Program-made: the position numbers and the translations under genes
Notes under the pieces: model-generated
The model's database searches: none
What the model was told of the DNA's origin: nothing
Seen by the model: the letters and a program-made list of their open reading frames with translations, nothing else
Source of the DNA: Saccharibacillus alkalitolerans
GTDB lineage: Bacteria; Bacillota; Bacilli; Paenibacillales; Paenibacillaceae
Assembly: GCF_011090185.1 (NCBI RefSeq)
Contig: NZ_JAAFGS010000013.1
Coordinates: 30,045-94,044 of the forward strand
Length of the DNA: 64,000 nucleotides
Reading direction: 5' to 3'
Shown here: one piece after another, positions 9,497 through 18,260 of the stretch
How the letters are laid out: every line of letters starts with the position of its first letter
Numbering within the stretch: the first letter of the stretch is position 1

Positions 9497-12400
9497 ATGA
9501 ACAAGCAGCCGGAACGGGAAAGCACGGTCTTCGAACGAATTTATGAGCAGTCTCCGGTCGGAATCGCCGCTTTGGCGGCGCATGACGGACGTCTGCTATA
9601 CGCGAACGCCAAGTTCGGACGCATCCTCGGCTTCCGGGCGGAGGAATTGGTCGGGATCGGCTTTATGCAGCTGCTGCGGGACGGAGCCGCTGCGGGAGAG
9701 AAGCCGATCGACGCGGAGCTTCGCGAAATGATCGGCAATCCGGAGCAGGCGCGCGAATTCGAGTGCCGCTGCCGCCGCAAGGACGGAAGCCATGTCTGGG
9801 TATCTTTTCATATGGCCGGATTGGAGACGGAAGGGGAAGAAGACCGGCGCATTATCGTGCACGCGCTCGACGTGACGACGGAGCATCAGGATCGCGAGAG
9901 GCTGCTGGAGAACAGCGATGCTTATAAAGCGCTCATGGAGAGCACCAGGGAGCTGGTGACGCAGAGTACGATGGACGGTCGGCTGCTGTACGTGTCGCCT
10001 TCGGTAAAGTCGCTGCTCGGCTATTCGCGGGAAGAAATGGTAGGCCGCCACCGGAAAGAATTCTACCATTCCGACGATATCGAGGCTATGGCGAATTTAT
10101 CGCTGAAAGACGCGCAGGGGCAAATTTTTATGCGCCGGATTCGGCATAAGGACGGACGTTATTTCTGGTTCGAAACGATGTTCCGAATTATTCCCGGACG
10201 GATCGGCGAAGCGGACACGATTATGGGAATAGGCCGTGAGGTCTCTACCCGCAAGATGTACGAGGACATGCTCGACGAAATTCAGCGAATCGCCCATATC
10301 GGCTCGTGGGAATGGAACCTGCTCGAAGAGAAGCTCCATTATTCGGAAGAGACGATACGGATTTTCGGATATGAAGTGCGGCAGGACGAGAGCTACCCGC
10401 ATTCGCTGCTGCGGATTATCCACCCCGCCGATCGCCGTGCCGTCGAGGAATACGTGGAGCGCCTTCTTCAGGGAAAAGCCGAGCCTTTCGTCACTTACCG
10501 GGTCATCCTGGCCGACCGGACCGTCAAGACGATTCAGGTAAGGCACGAGCTGTGGCGAGGACCCGAAGGAAGGCCGCTGCGCCTCGTCGGAATGGTGCAG
10601 GATATTACCCAACAGGTGACGATCGAACGTCTCATCCGGGAAAGCGAGCAGCGGTACAAATCGCTGTTCGATTATAACCCGTCGGGCGTGTACGCTTACG
10701 ATCTGGAGGGACGCTACGTAACGGTCAATGCCAGCCAGGAGATGTTGACGGGCTACCGGGAAGAGGAACTGATCGGCATTCCGATCGCCGAATTGGCGTC
10801 GCCGGAGCATCGGGGCCGCGTCCAATCGGGCTTCGAGAGCGTCAAGCGCGGCGAAGCGCAGACGGACGAGGTCTGCCTGGTCCGCAAAGACGGCAGCCTG
10901 ATCGACGTAAGCGTCACGAACACGCCGATCATCGTCGACGGACGCATCGTCGGCGCCTACGGAATTGCCAGCGACATCACGGAGCGGAAGCGGCATCTGA
11001 AGCAAATCGAGAAGCTGAGTTACGAACATACGCTGATTCTTAACTCCGTGTCCGAAGGCATCTTCGGAACCGATCTCGAAGGCGGGCTCGTCTTCATCAA
11101 TCCGGCGGGCGCGGAAATGTTGGGCTGCCGGCCGAACGACGCCGTGAACAAGCTCAACCTGTACGGGATTCAGCAGGCGAGCCCGGACGGCCTTCAGTAC
11201 GACCCCGACGATTCGCCGCTCATGCGGGCGCTGCGGACCGGGGAGCCGCATCAGGCCAACGAGTCCGTGTTCTGGCGCGAAGACGGTTCGAGCTTTCTCG
11301 TTTCCTACCGGGTGACGCCGCTGTACGATCAGGGCGAGCGCAAAGGGGCGGTTGTGGTCTTTACGGACATAACCGGAGAAAAGGAAATTATCCGCGCCAA
11401 AGAATCGGCGGAGCGCGCCGATCAAGCCAAGTCCGAGTTCCTGGCGATCATGAGCCACGAACTGCGTACGCCGATGAACGGCGTGATCGGGATGACGACG
11501 CTGCTGTCGGAGACGGAGTTGGACGAGTCGCAGCGCTCGTACGTGGACATCATCGCCCAGAGCAGCGAAGGGCTGATGCATATCCTGAACGAAATTTTGG
11601 ATTTCAGCAAGATCGAAGCCGGGAAAATGACGCTGAACGAAGAGCCGATGCAGGTTCGCCGCGTGTTGGACCAGGCGGTCGACCTGTTTTCGTCCCGGGC
11701 GGCGGAAAAAGGGCTGGAGCTGACGGTCGAAGTCGCGCCGTCCGTGCCCGAAGTGCTGATCGGCGATCCCGCCAAGTTCCGACAAGTGCTGGTCAACCTG
11801 ATCAGCAACGCGATCAAGTTTACCGAGGAAGGCGGCGTGGCGGTCACGATCGAGCCGGGCTTTTTCCACCAGCCGAACGCGCTGACGCTGGAGGTGTCGG
11901 TGCGGGATACGGGAATCGGCATCGCGCCGGACAAGCTGGGGCTGCTGTTCCAGTCCTTTTCCCAGATCGACCCGTCGATCAACCGCAAGTACGGCGGCAC
12001 CGGGCTGGGTCTGGCCATCTGCAAAAAGCTGGTCGAACTGATGAACGGCTTCATCGGCGTCCAGAGCCGGGAGGGCGAAGGATCGAGCTTTCACTTCACG
12101 CTCCCGCTGAACGTTCCGGAGGAAGAACTGCCGGGAGTGCTCGGAGGAAGCGGAGAGCTTATTCCGAATCCGGCCGCTTCCGTACGCGAAGCGCGCGAGG
12201 GGTACTCGTTCGTCGCGCCCGAAGGAACGCTGAGCGTGCTAGTCGCCGAAGATCATTCGGTGAATCGCCGCTTGCTGGCGGAGATGCTGGTCAGATTCGG
12301 CTGCGTCTGCGATGTGGTGAAAAGCGGGCAGGAAGCGGTCGAGGCGGCCGCAAGCCGCCGTTACGATCTGATCTTCCTCGACGCGCGAATGCCGGAAATG

Positions 12401-12610
12401 GACGGACTGGAGGCCGCCGCGCGCATCCGCGAACTGCCGGGAGGCGAAGAGCCGGTCATCGTGGCGGTGACGGCTTTCGCGGACCGCGAAAACCGGGAGC
12501 AGTACCGGGAGGCGGGAATACAGGACTTTATCAGCAAACCGCTGTTTGCGTCGGAGGTCGAATCGCTGGTCGAGAAATGGAAGCGGAGAATCGCCCGGCT
12601 CGGCATCTGA
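9497..12610 (+). CDS. hybrid sensor histidine kinase/response regulator with five PAS domains
   Basis: About 1037 aa. Five PAS units are recognisable by their DGRLLYVS-like cores (starting near residues 20, 140, 260, 385 and 510). They are followed by a HisKA domain with phospho-acceptor His654 in MSHELRTPMNG, a HATPase domain (LVNLISNAIKFT, RDTGIGI, GGTGLGLAI) and a C-terminal receiver with Asp962 in LIFLDARMPEMDG. No membrane segment is seen, so it is probably a cytoplasmic sensor. The start at 9497 follows GAGGAGAAA; an open frame extends 27 codons further but lacks a ribosome site. The internal receiver implies a phosphorelay, and the partner is not adjacent. The 271-bp leader carries possible 0A boxes, which would link it to stationary-phase control. 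Confidence 0.93.
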   Translation: MNKQPERESTVFERIYEQSPVGIAALAAHDGRLLYANAKFGRILGFRAEELVGIGFMQLLRDGAAAGEKPIDAELREMIGNPEQAREFECRCRRKDGSHVWVSFHMAGLETEGEEDRRIIVHALDVTTEHQDRERLLENSDAYKALMESTRELVTQSTMDGRLLYVSPSVKSLLGYSREEMVGRHRKEFYHSDDIEAMANLSLKDAQGQIFMRRIRHKDGRYFWFETMFRIIPGRIGEADTIMGIGREVSTRKMYEDMLDEIQRIAHIGSWEWNLLEEKLHYSEETIRIFGYEVRQDESYPHSLLRIIHPADRRAVEEYVERLLQGKAEPFVTYRVILADRTVKTIQVRHELWRGPEGRPLRLVGMVQDITQQVTIERLIRESEQRYKSLFDYNPSGVYAYDLEGRYVTVNASQEMLTGYREEELIGIPIAELASPEHRGRVQSGFESVKRGEAQTDEVCLVRKDGSLIDVSVTNTPIIVDGRIVGAYGIASDITERKRHLKQIEKLSYEHTLILNSVSEGIFGTDLEGGLVFINPAGAEMLGCRPNDAVNKLNLYGIQQASPDGLQYDPDDSPLMRALRTGEPHQANESVFWREDGSSFLVSYRVTPLYDQGERKGAVVVFTDITGEKEIIRAKESAERADQAKSEFLAIMSHELRTPMNGVIGMTTLLSETELDESQRSYVDIIAQSSEGLMHILNEILDFSKIEAGKMTLNEEPMQVRRVLDQAVDLFSSRAAEKGLELTVEVAPSVPEVLIGDPAKFRQVLVNLISNAIKFTEEGGVAVTIEPGFFHQPNALTLEVSVRDTGIGIAPDKLGLLFQSFSQIDPSINRKYGGTGLGLAICKKLVELMNGFIGVQSREGEGSSFHFTLPLNVPEEELPGVLGGSGELIPNPAASVREAREGYSFVAPEGTLSVLVAEDHSVNRRLLAEMLVRFGCVCDVVKSGQEAVEAAASRRYDLIFLDARMPEMDGLEAAARIRELPGGEEPVIVAVTAFADRENREQYREAGIQDFISKPLFASEVESLVEKWKRRIARLGI

Positions 12611-12642
12611 GTATAGATAACGCATATAGACACCGTGCGGCC

Positions 12643-12690
12643 GGGCCGCTCCGATAAGCCTTTCGAGGATCGGGGCGGCCCTTGCGCTTT
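12643..12690 (+). terminator. probable terminator after hybrid kinase
   Basis: GGGCCGCTCCGAT pairs with ATCGGGGCGGCCC (one mismatch), followed by a weak T tract broken by GCGC. Confidence 0.6.
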
Positions 12691-12791
12691 TACGGGAAGA
12701 AGCAAGAATAAACTTTTGCGTCGGCGTCGCCGTCTTCCTTGATTGTGGGTAATAATGCTTAATCCATAACCTGTAAGAGGAGGAAGGCCCG

Positions 12792-13574
12792 TTGAAGAAA
12801 AAGCTGCTGATTACCGGGGCGTCCGGCAAGGTCGGCTGGAGTCTCACCAAAAGGCTGCGGGAGACCGGCCGGTACGAGATTGCCGCGACCGATCTGGAGG
12901 CGGACGAGGCGAAAGAAATCGCCGCGCTGGACATGACGGATGCGGAGCAGGTCCGCAGAGCGGCGCGGGGCGTCGATACCGTTCTGCATATCGGTTGGGC
13001 CGAGGACGAAGAGGACTTTTTGGGCAAAGTGCTGCCCGTCAACGTGACGGGCGCTTATCATATTTACGAGGCGGCGAGGGAAGCCGGCGTGCGCCGGGTC
13101 GTGTTCGCGAGCTCCAATCACGCGACCGGCTTCTATTCGTCCGAAGAATCGGTAGGACCGGAAGACCCTTACCGGCCGGACAGCTTCTACGGACTGAGCA
13201 AGTGCTATATCGAGCTGCTGGGTCGGTTATACGCCGACAAGCACGGTCTCTCCTCGTTCAACGTCCGGATCGGCAACTACCCGGGCGACCGACCGCCCGC
13301 TTCCGAGAGAGCGATGAAAATCTGGATCTCGGAGCGGGATCTGGCTTCCCTGTTCGTCTGCTGCATCGAAGCGGACCCTTCCATCGACTTTCTGAGCTTA
13401 TACGGCACTTCCGCCAATTTGGAAAATTATTACGATATCGGCTATTTGAAAGAATTGATCGGCTACGTGCCGCAGGACGACGCGGCCGAACTCCGCGAAG
13501 AGGCGGAGAGGCTGTACGGCGGATTGAAGAACGACGATACGCCGCTTCAGGGCGGCGGATATGCGAGCCGCTAA
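12792..13574 (+). CDS. NAD-dependent epimerase/dehydrogenase, uronate dehydrogenase-like
   Basis: 260-aa short-chain dehydrogenase of the extended type. The Rossmann motif GASGKVG is at residues 7-13, and the catalytic YxxxK is in FYGLSKCYIE. The stretch FASSNHATGFY and the later VRIGNYPGDRP resemble uronate dehydrogenases, which oxidise galacturonate or glucuronate to the aldarolactone. That reaction would fit the plant-polysaccharide theme but is inferred from motif resemblance. Translation starts at TTG 12792 behind AGAGGAGGAAG; no ATG fits. The next gene starts 24 bp after its stop, so it may be read through. Confidence 0.8.
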   Translation: MKKKLLITGASGKVGWSLTKRLRETGRYEIAATDLEADEAKEIAALDMTDAEQVRRAARGVDTVLHIGWAEDEEDFLGKVLPVNVTGAYHIYEAAREAGVRRVVFASSNHATGFYSSEESVGPEDPYRPDSFYGLSKCYIELLGRLYADKHGLSSFNVRIGNYPGDRPPASERAMKIWISERDLASLFVCCIEADPSIDFLSLYGTSANLENYYDIGYLKELIGYVPQDDAAELREEAERLYGGLKNDDTPLQGGGYASR

Positions 13575-13598
13575 CGGCGAGACAAGGGGGAGAGCAGG

Positions 13599-15110
13599 AT
13601 GATGCATTGCGTACAATGCGGTACGGAACTGCCGGAGGGCAGCCGTTTTTGCATCAGCTGCGGCGTAAGGCAGCCCGAAGCGGCGGCCGAAAAAGCCGCC
13701 GAACACTCGCCGGAACCGCCGTGTCGATCCGGAGAACCGGGATCGGCGGTTCCGGCGGCCGAACCGTTCACGGCCGGAACGGACGGCGCTTCCGGCGACG
13801 CGTCCGCCGGCGGCATGCGGCCGGATACGCGAAGCGTGCCGGCATCCGAACTTCCGCCCGTCGTCGAACCGATCGCCGTGCGGCTGACGAAGGCCGGCGG
13901 CGAAGCGGCCTCCGAAGCGCCGGGCGGGGAAAGGCAAAGCCCGGAGGAAGAATCGCCGCCTCGGATGCGGCCCGTCGCCGCCGGGAGCCGGGAAGCCCGT
14001 TTTGCTCCCCCGCCGCCGGAGCCGCACGGCGATCGCCGTGTCCTGCGCGGGGAAGAGCGCCCCGACCGCCGGACGTCTTCGGGCGGCCGCGGCGCGAGCG
14101 TGTGGCTCGTTCCGCCGCTGCTGGCTCTCTTCACGGCCGGAGCGCTTCTCTGGCAGGTGAATGTCGAGCGGGGCATCAGCGCCGAAGCCTCGGGCATCCA
14201 GCGCACGGCGGCCGACGCGGCGCTCGGCGGCAACTACGAAATTGCCGAGGCGAAGCTCGGCGAGGCGCTGGAGAAGCGTCCGGGCGATCCCGGCATCCGG
14301 AGCGACCTGCAGGCGGTGCGGACCATTCGCCGCCTTGAAGACCGGCTTGCCGAGGCGCAGCGGCTGTTGAGCGGAGCGGATGCTTCCGGCGCGGCGGTCG
14401 TTCTGGACGAGGTTCAGGGGCAACTGACCGGCCTGCAGGGCCGGGCTTACGATCGTCTGCGCGATCGTCTGGACCGTCTGCGCGAACAATTAGAGCTTGC
14501 CGGTCTTCGTACCGAAGCGGAAGGGGCGCAGACGCTGGACGAACTTGCCGGTCTGATGAAGACCGCTTCCGCTTCCCCCGCCCCGGACAAGGGACCGGTC
14601 GTGGAACTGATCAGCGACCGCATCGTGAAGGTGGGCGGCGACGAGGCGGAACAAGCCATCGCCAGCGGAAGCTATTACGAGGCGGCCGCCGTCGTCGACG
14701 AAGCCCGAAGCTATGTGCCGGAGGCGGAGCGGTTGATTGAGCTGGAGAAGCGGATCTCGTCGCTCGCTTCCGAAGGAGGATCCGATTCTTCCGGCCTGGT
14801 CTATCTCTCGGGCGCCGAACTGGCGGCGGGAACGGGCGAACTGCGTATGGAAGGCTTCGAGCGGCAGCTTGAGGACGAAGGGCTTGTCTTCTCGGGCCGT
14901 CTTACAAACGCGTCTTCGGCACCGATGTACGATCTGCTGATCGAGTTTCGGGCTTACGACGCGAACGGTTCTTTCCTGGGCGAAGAGTGGACGGAACTTC
15001 AGCCGACCGATCTGAAGCCGGGCGGCCAAGCTTCGTTCACGGACAAGGTGGCGTCCGCGGAAGAAGGAGCAATCGTCATTATCGACTCCGTCAGTTGGTA
15101 CAGGGAGTAG
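13599..15110 (+). CDS. zinc-ribbon, single-TM protein with C-terminal FxLyD-like domain
   Basis: 503 aa. It begins with a zinc ribbon (CVQCGTELPEGSRFCISCG), then a long Pro/Ala/Glu-rich low-complexity linker, one TM helix at about 167-187, and a helical, probably coiled region. The C-terminal domain (about 410-500) has the pattern of FxLyD domains: LEDEGLVFSGRLTNASS, then a Phe-Arg-Ala-Tyr strand. The ribbon should be cytoplasmic and the FxLyD domain outside. Function is unknown. It lies 11 bp upstream of a membrane-anchored trypsin-like protease, and the two are probably one operon and one envelope pathway (inference). Confidence 0.75.
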   Translation: MMHCVQCGTELPEGSRFCISCGVRQPEAAAEKAAEHSPEPPCRSGEPGSAVPAAEPFTAGTDGASGDASAGGMRPDTRSVPASELPPVVEPIAVRLTKAGGEAASEAPGGERQSPEEESPPRMRPVAAGSREARFAPPPPEPHGDRRVLRGEERPDRRTSSGGRGASVWLVPPLLALFTAGALLWQVNVERGISAEASGIQRTAADAALGGNYEIAEAKLGEALEKRPGDPGIRSDLQAVRTIRRLEDRLAEAQRLLSGADASGAAVVLDEVQGQLTGLQGRAYDRLRDRLDRLREQLELAGLRTEAEGAQTLDELAGLMKTASASPAPDKGPVVELISDRIVKVGGDEAEQAIASGSYYEAAAVVDEARSYVPEAERLIELEKRISSLASEGGSDSSGLVYLSGAELAAGTGELRMEGFERQLEDEGLVFSGRLTNASSAPMYDLLIEFRAYDANGSFLGEEWTELQPTDLKPGGQASFTDKVASAEEGAIVIIDSVSWYRE

Positions 15111-15121
15111 GGGGGGACGCG

Positions 15122-16453
15122 TTGAAAAAGCAAACGTTAATCAGCGTAATCGTCAGCGCCGCCGTGCTGCTCGCCGGCTCCGCCGGCTCTTATGCCATCC
15201 ATCGAAGTTATTCCGTACACGGCGGCGAAGGCCCGCTGCTGGCGGAAGTTTCCACCGGCGGCGCCAAGACCGCTTCGAGGGAGCCCGGAAGCTTGCCCGT
15301 ATCGGGCGGAAGCGGGGCGGGCGGCACGGGGAAAGACGCTTCCGGCAGCTCTCCCGAAAAAGCCGCGCCGAACGGAGAAAGTACGGGCGGCGAACCGTCC
15401 TCCGAAGAGCGGACGCTAAAAGACATCATTTCCTCCGTCGGCGAGAAGGTCGTGATGATCGAGACGTCCGACGGGTCGATCGGCTCGGGCTTTTTGTACA
15501 ACGACCGCGGCGACATTCTGACCAACGCCCACGTCGTGTCCGGCTTCAAGGATGTGACCGTCACGACGTCCGGGTCCGAAGACATGGAGGGCACGGTGAT
15601 CGGCATCGGCGAAGAGACCGACGTGGCCGTCGTCCGGGTGGCCGGCCTGGAGGGAGTAGAACCGCTGGAAATGAAACTCGATGCGGAAGCGGAGATCGGC
15701 GACGAAGTGCTGGCGCTGGGCAGTCCGCTCGGTCTGCAAAATACGGTAACGACGGGTATCGTCAGCGGCGTCGATCGGACTTTCGACATCGCGCCTTATT
15801 ATTATGAAGGGTTGTACCAGATTTCGGCCCCGATCGCGCCCGGCAACAGCGGAGGACCGCTCGTCGATCGCGCGACGGGACGGGTGCTGGGGATCAACTC
15901 GGCCGTAACGGACGAAGGGGGCATCGGGTTCAGCATCCCGGTCGTCAGCATCGTCGACGCGGCGCGGGAGTGGTCGAAGAAGCCGATGGACGTGCTGCCG
16001 GATCCGGATTACGGCTATGATGCGTTCGGCAATCCGGAAGGCGGCGATGCGGAAGCGTACGGCGACGACTACGCGTACGGCGACGACGACTACGGCGGTG
16101 CGACCGAGCTGGAATATGCGGCAGAGGACGTACTGTACGCCTTTTACGATGCGGTGTCCTTGAAAGACTACCGGAGCGCTTACGGGCTGCTGGGCGAAAA
16201 GTGGAAGAACAGGCAGGCCTATGAGAAATTCGCGGGCGGTTATAAGGACACGCTGGGCGTCTACCTCGATTACTGCGTCGGCGTCGAGAACGCGGACGGC
16301 ACCGTCAGCGTGTACGTGTCGATTACGGCCGACGAGCGCAGCGAAGAAGGAGCCGCGGCCGAGGTGTACGATCTGGTGTATCAGGTCGGGTACGAAGAAG
16401 GAGCAGCTTCGGACACGCTCAAAATTCTAAGCGGCAAATCGCAGTACGAGTAA
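15122..16453 (+). CDS. membrane-anchored trypsin-like serine protease (HtrA type, no PDZ)
   Basis: About 443 aa. TTG start at 15122 behind AGGGGGGG gives a short N-terminal TM anchor (residues 5-22), a Ser/Gly-rich linker and an S1C protease domain. Catalytic residues: His137 in LTNAHVVSGF, Asp167 in ETDVAVVRVAG and Ser243 in APGNSGGPLVD. In place of the PDZ domain of DegP/HtrA there is an acidic Asp/Tyr-rich linker and a domain of about 110 aa that looks like an NTF2-like fold (AYGLLGEKWKNRQAYEKF). It probably cleaves or senses damaged envelope proteins. The zinc-ribbon/FxLyD gene is 11 bp upstream. Confidence 0.88.
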   Translation: MKKQTLISVIVSAAVLLAGSAGSYAIHRSYSVHGGEGPLLAEVSTGGAKTASREPGSLPVSGGSGAGGTGKDASGSSPEKAAPNGESTGGEPSSEERTLKDIISSVGEKVVMIETSDGSIGSGFLYNDRGDILTNAHVVSGFKDVTVTTSGSEDMEGTVIGIGEETDVAVVRVAGLEGVEPLEMKLDAEAEIGDEVLALGSPLGLQNTVTTGIVSGVDRTFDIAPYYYEGLYQISAPIAPGNSGGPLVDRATGRVLGINSAVTDEGGIGFSIPVVSIVDAAREWSKKPMDVLPDPDYGYDAFGNPEGGDAEAYGDDYAYGDDDYGGATELEYAAEDVLYAFYDAVSLKDYRSAYGLLGEKWKNRQAYEKFAGGYKDTLGVYLDYCVGVENADGTVSVYVSITADERSEEGAAAEVYDLVYQVGYEEGAASDTLKILSGKSQYE

Positions 16454-16525
16454 GAACGAATCGTCCGGGCCTTTTTGGCGAAAAACAAGGGTGCGAAGAA
16501 AAGCGACAACCGAGGAGGCGTAACC

Positions 16526-16804
16526 ATGGCAAATATCGAGCAGAAAGAAAACGGCTTCGTCATGATCGAAGACGGACAGGAGGTCGGGAAAGTCACGTAC
16601 ATGCCCAGCGAGGATGGCGTCCTGATGATCGACCATACCTTTGTGGCGGAGTCCATGCGCGGGCGCAAAGCCGGCGAGCAGCTGGTGGAACGCGTGGTGG
16701 AGCTGGCGCGGGAAAAGGGAGCGAAAATCGATCCGGTCTGTCCGTTTGCCGCCGCCTTGTTCGAACGCAAGGAAGCGTATGCGGATGTGTGGCAGAAAGA
16801 TTAA
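16526..16804 (+). CDS. small GNAT-like N-acetyltransferase (YjdJ type)
   Basis: 92-aa single-domain protein of the short Gcn5-like family. It has a conserved core MIDHTFVAESMRGRKAG, where the arginine- and glycine-rich turn forms the pyrophosphate-binding loop for acetyl-CoA, and the terminal CPFAAALFERK. ATG at 16526 follows GAGGAGG. Family members are poorly characterised; acceptor substrate unknown. It lies 72 bp after the protease gene and ends in a strong terminator, so it may be the last gene of that transcript. Confidence 0.85.
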   Translation: MANIEQKENGFVMIEDGQEVGKVTYMPSEDGVLMIDHTFVAESMRGRKAGEQLVERVVELAREKGAKIDPVCPFAAALFERKEAYADVWQKD

Positions 16805-16850
16805 GTCGGTCGAGATCCGGCGGTATCCGCGTTCGAAGGAAAGCCGAAGC

Positions 16851-16893
16851 AAGTCCCGAAGCCGCGTCCCTGCGGTGCTTCGGGACTTTTTTT
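16851..16893 (+). terminator. intrinsic terminator after GNAT gene
   Basis: AAGTCCCGAAGC pairs perfectly with GCTTCGGGACTT, with an inner CGC/GCG, followed by seven T residues. Confidence 0.92.
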
Positions 16894-16924
16894 GCGCATG
16901 CGCCAGGCAGTGACGAAATGTTCA

Positions 16925-16983
16925 CAATTTAAATTGCGAACAATGTTGACATTGTATTTTTAATAGAATACAATTATATTGTA
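16925..16983 (+). promoter_or_regulatory. ohrA promoter with three operator-like dyads
   Basis: Consensus sigma-A promoter: TTGACA (16946-16951), 17-bp spacer, TACAAT (16969-16974). Three dyads overlap it: CAATTTAAATTG (16925-16936, perfect palindrome), CAATGT-TG-ACATTG (16941-16954, over the -35) and TACAAT-TAT-ATTGTA (16969-16983, over the -10). The TACAAT...ATTGTA sequence matches the half-sites of the Bacillus OhrR operator. A peroxide-sensing MarR-type repressor is the likely ligand, although no ohrR gene is in the window. Confidence 0.8.
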
Positions 16984-17041
16984 AGCAATTGAAATGCGGT
17001 TTTAACCGCCTACATTCAAAAGCGAAAAGGAGAGTATTCAA

Positions 17042-17464
17042 ATGAGCGCATTGTACACCGCAACAGCAACGGCAGTAGGGGGACGCGACGGCAAGGTCAC
17101 TTCTTCGGACGGGATCATCGATATCAGCCTGAAAACGCCGAAGGGTCTTGGCGGTCCCGGCGGCGACGGAACGAACCCGGAACAGCTCTTCGCGGCCGGC
17201 TACTCGGCCTGCTTCGACAGCGCGCTGAACATGGTAATCCGCATGCAGCGCATGAAAGAAGTCACGGGCACCAGCGTTACGGGCGACGTGTCGATTCTTA
17301 AAGATACGGCCGACAACGGCTTCAAGCTTGAAGTGACGCTGAACGTCAGCATCCAAGGGGTAGACGCGGAAACGGCCCATAAGCTGGTGGAAGCGGCTCA
17401 CCAAGTATGCCCTTACTCCAAAGCGACCCGCGGCAACATTGATGTGACTTTGAATATCGTCTAA
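17042..17464 (+). CDS. ohrA: organic hydroperoxide resistance protein OhrA
   Basis: 140-aa thiol peroxidase that reduces organic and lipid hydroperoxides in the cytosol. The peroxidatic Cys57 lies in GYSACFDSAL and the resolving Cys123 in QVCPYSKATRGN, both in canonical places; Arg15, which activates the cysteine in this family, is also present. Length is typical. ATG follows AAAGGAG. It is a single gene with a perfect sigma-A promoter and OhrR-like dyads directly upstream, so it should be induced by organic peroxides. Confidence 0.97.
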   Translation: MSALYTATATAVGGRDGKVTSSDGIIDISLKTPKGLGGPGGDGTNPEQLFAAGYSACFDSALNMVIRMQRMKEVTGTSVTGDVSILKDTADNGFKLEVTLNVSIQGVDAETAHKLVEAAHQVCPYSKATRGNIDVTLNIV

Positions 17465-17591
17465 GCTTATTTCATACCAGGCGCTCGCGCGCCGAAGCCG
17501 AACGGCGGAGCTCCGAGCTGTACGGAGCCGGCCGCCGCCGGACACAGGAAGCGGGGGACCCTATCGTTCCGGCCCCGCGGGAGGGCGACGC

Positions 17592-18206
17592 ATGAGACAG
17601 AACATTCTTTCTTATCAAGCATACACCCAGTGGGAGACCGGCATCCGGTCTCCCGCTTCCGCATGCGGTCCTGCGGCCATTGCCGGACTAGTACGCTACT
17701 GGGAAGAACGTCTGCCGAAAAGGGAAGGCTCTTCTTTCGCTCCTCTGCCGGCCGACCCGGCCCAAGCGGTCAACGAGATGTATAGGGCCTGCGGCGGAAC
17801 GCCGCTCGGGATGAGCGCCCCCGTGCTCGCGCTGGGGCTGCGCCGGCAGCTGAACGCGAGGCTGCGCGGGCTCGGGCTGACGGCACGGGCATCGACGCCG
17901 CGTCTAAAAAGCTTCGAAGCTTATCGACGCGAGATCGACGAAGGCCGTCCGGTCGCGGTCAAATTCGACAAATGGTTCTCGCTCCGCTGGCTCGAACGCC
18001 CGGCGTTCGACTATCATTGGACGGTCGGATGCGGCTACCGGATCGAGGACGACGGAACGCAGCTGCTGATCGTCCACGATGCGGGTACCCGCTTCAAGGA
18101 CGGAACGTATACCGAGAGCCGCGAACGGCGAATCGAATACGCGCCGCATCGGGCCGTACTGACCCTGGTGGCCCTTCGCGCCTGTGCGGACAGGCTTTAT
18201 GAATAG
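17592..18206 (+). CDS. C39-like papain-fold cysteine protease
   Basis: 204 aa. Catalytic Cys25 lies in SACGPAAIAGLVRYW and the catalytic His142 in YHWTVGCGYR, followed by HDAG near residue 162, the order expected for C39-like peptidases. No signal peptide or TM segment is visible, so it may act in the cytosol. Targets are unknown. ATG at 17592 follows GGAGGGCG. It stands alone between ohrA and a convergent lipoprotein gene with a shared terminator. The catalytic dyad assignment is from motifs only. Confidence 0.72.
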   Translation: MRQNILSYQAYTQWETGIRSPASACGPAAIAGLVRYWEERLPKREGSSFAPLPADPAQAVNEMYRACGGTPLGMSAPVLALGLRRQLNARLRGLGLTARASTPRLKSFEAYRREIDEGRPVAVKFDKWFSLRWLERPAFDYHWTVGCGYRIEDDGTQLLIVHDAGTRFKDGTYTESRERRIEYAPHRAVLTLVALRACADRLYE

Positions 18207-18214
18207 ATGGACGA

Positions 18215-18243
18215 AAAGCCCCTCCCGAGCCGGGAGGGGCTTT
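18215..18243. terminator. bidirectional terminator
   Basis: Perfect 13-bp stem AAAGCCCCTCCCG / CGGGAGGGGCTTT with a three-base loop. It lies 8 bp after the plus gene and 17 bp from the end of the minus gene. Confidence 0.88.
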
Positions 18244-18260
18244 CGCGTCATGTCCGAATG

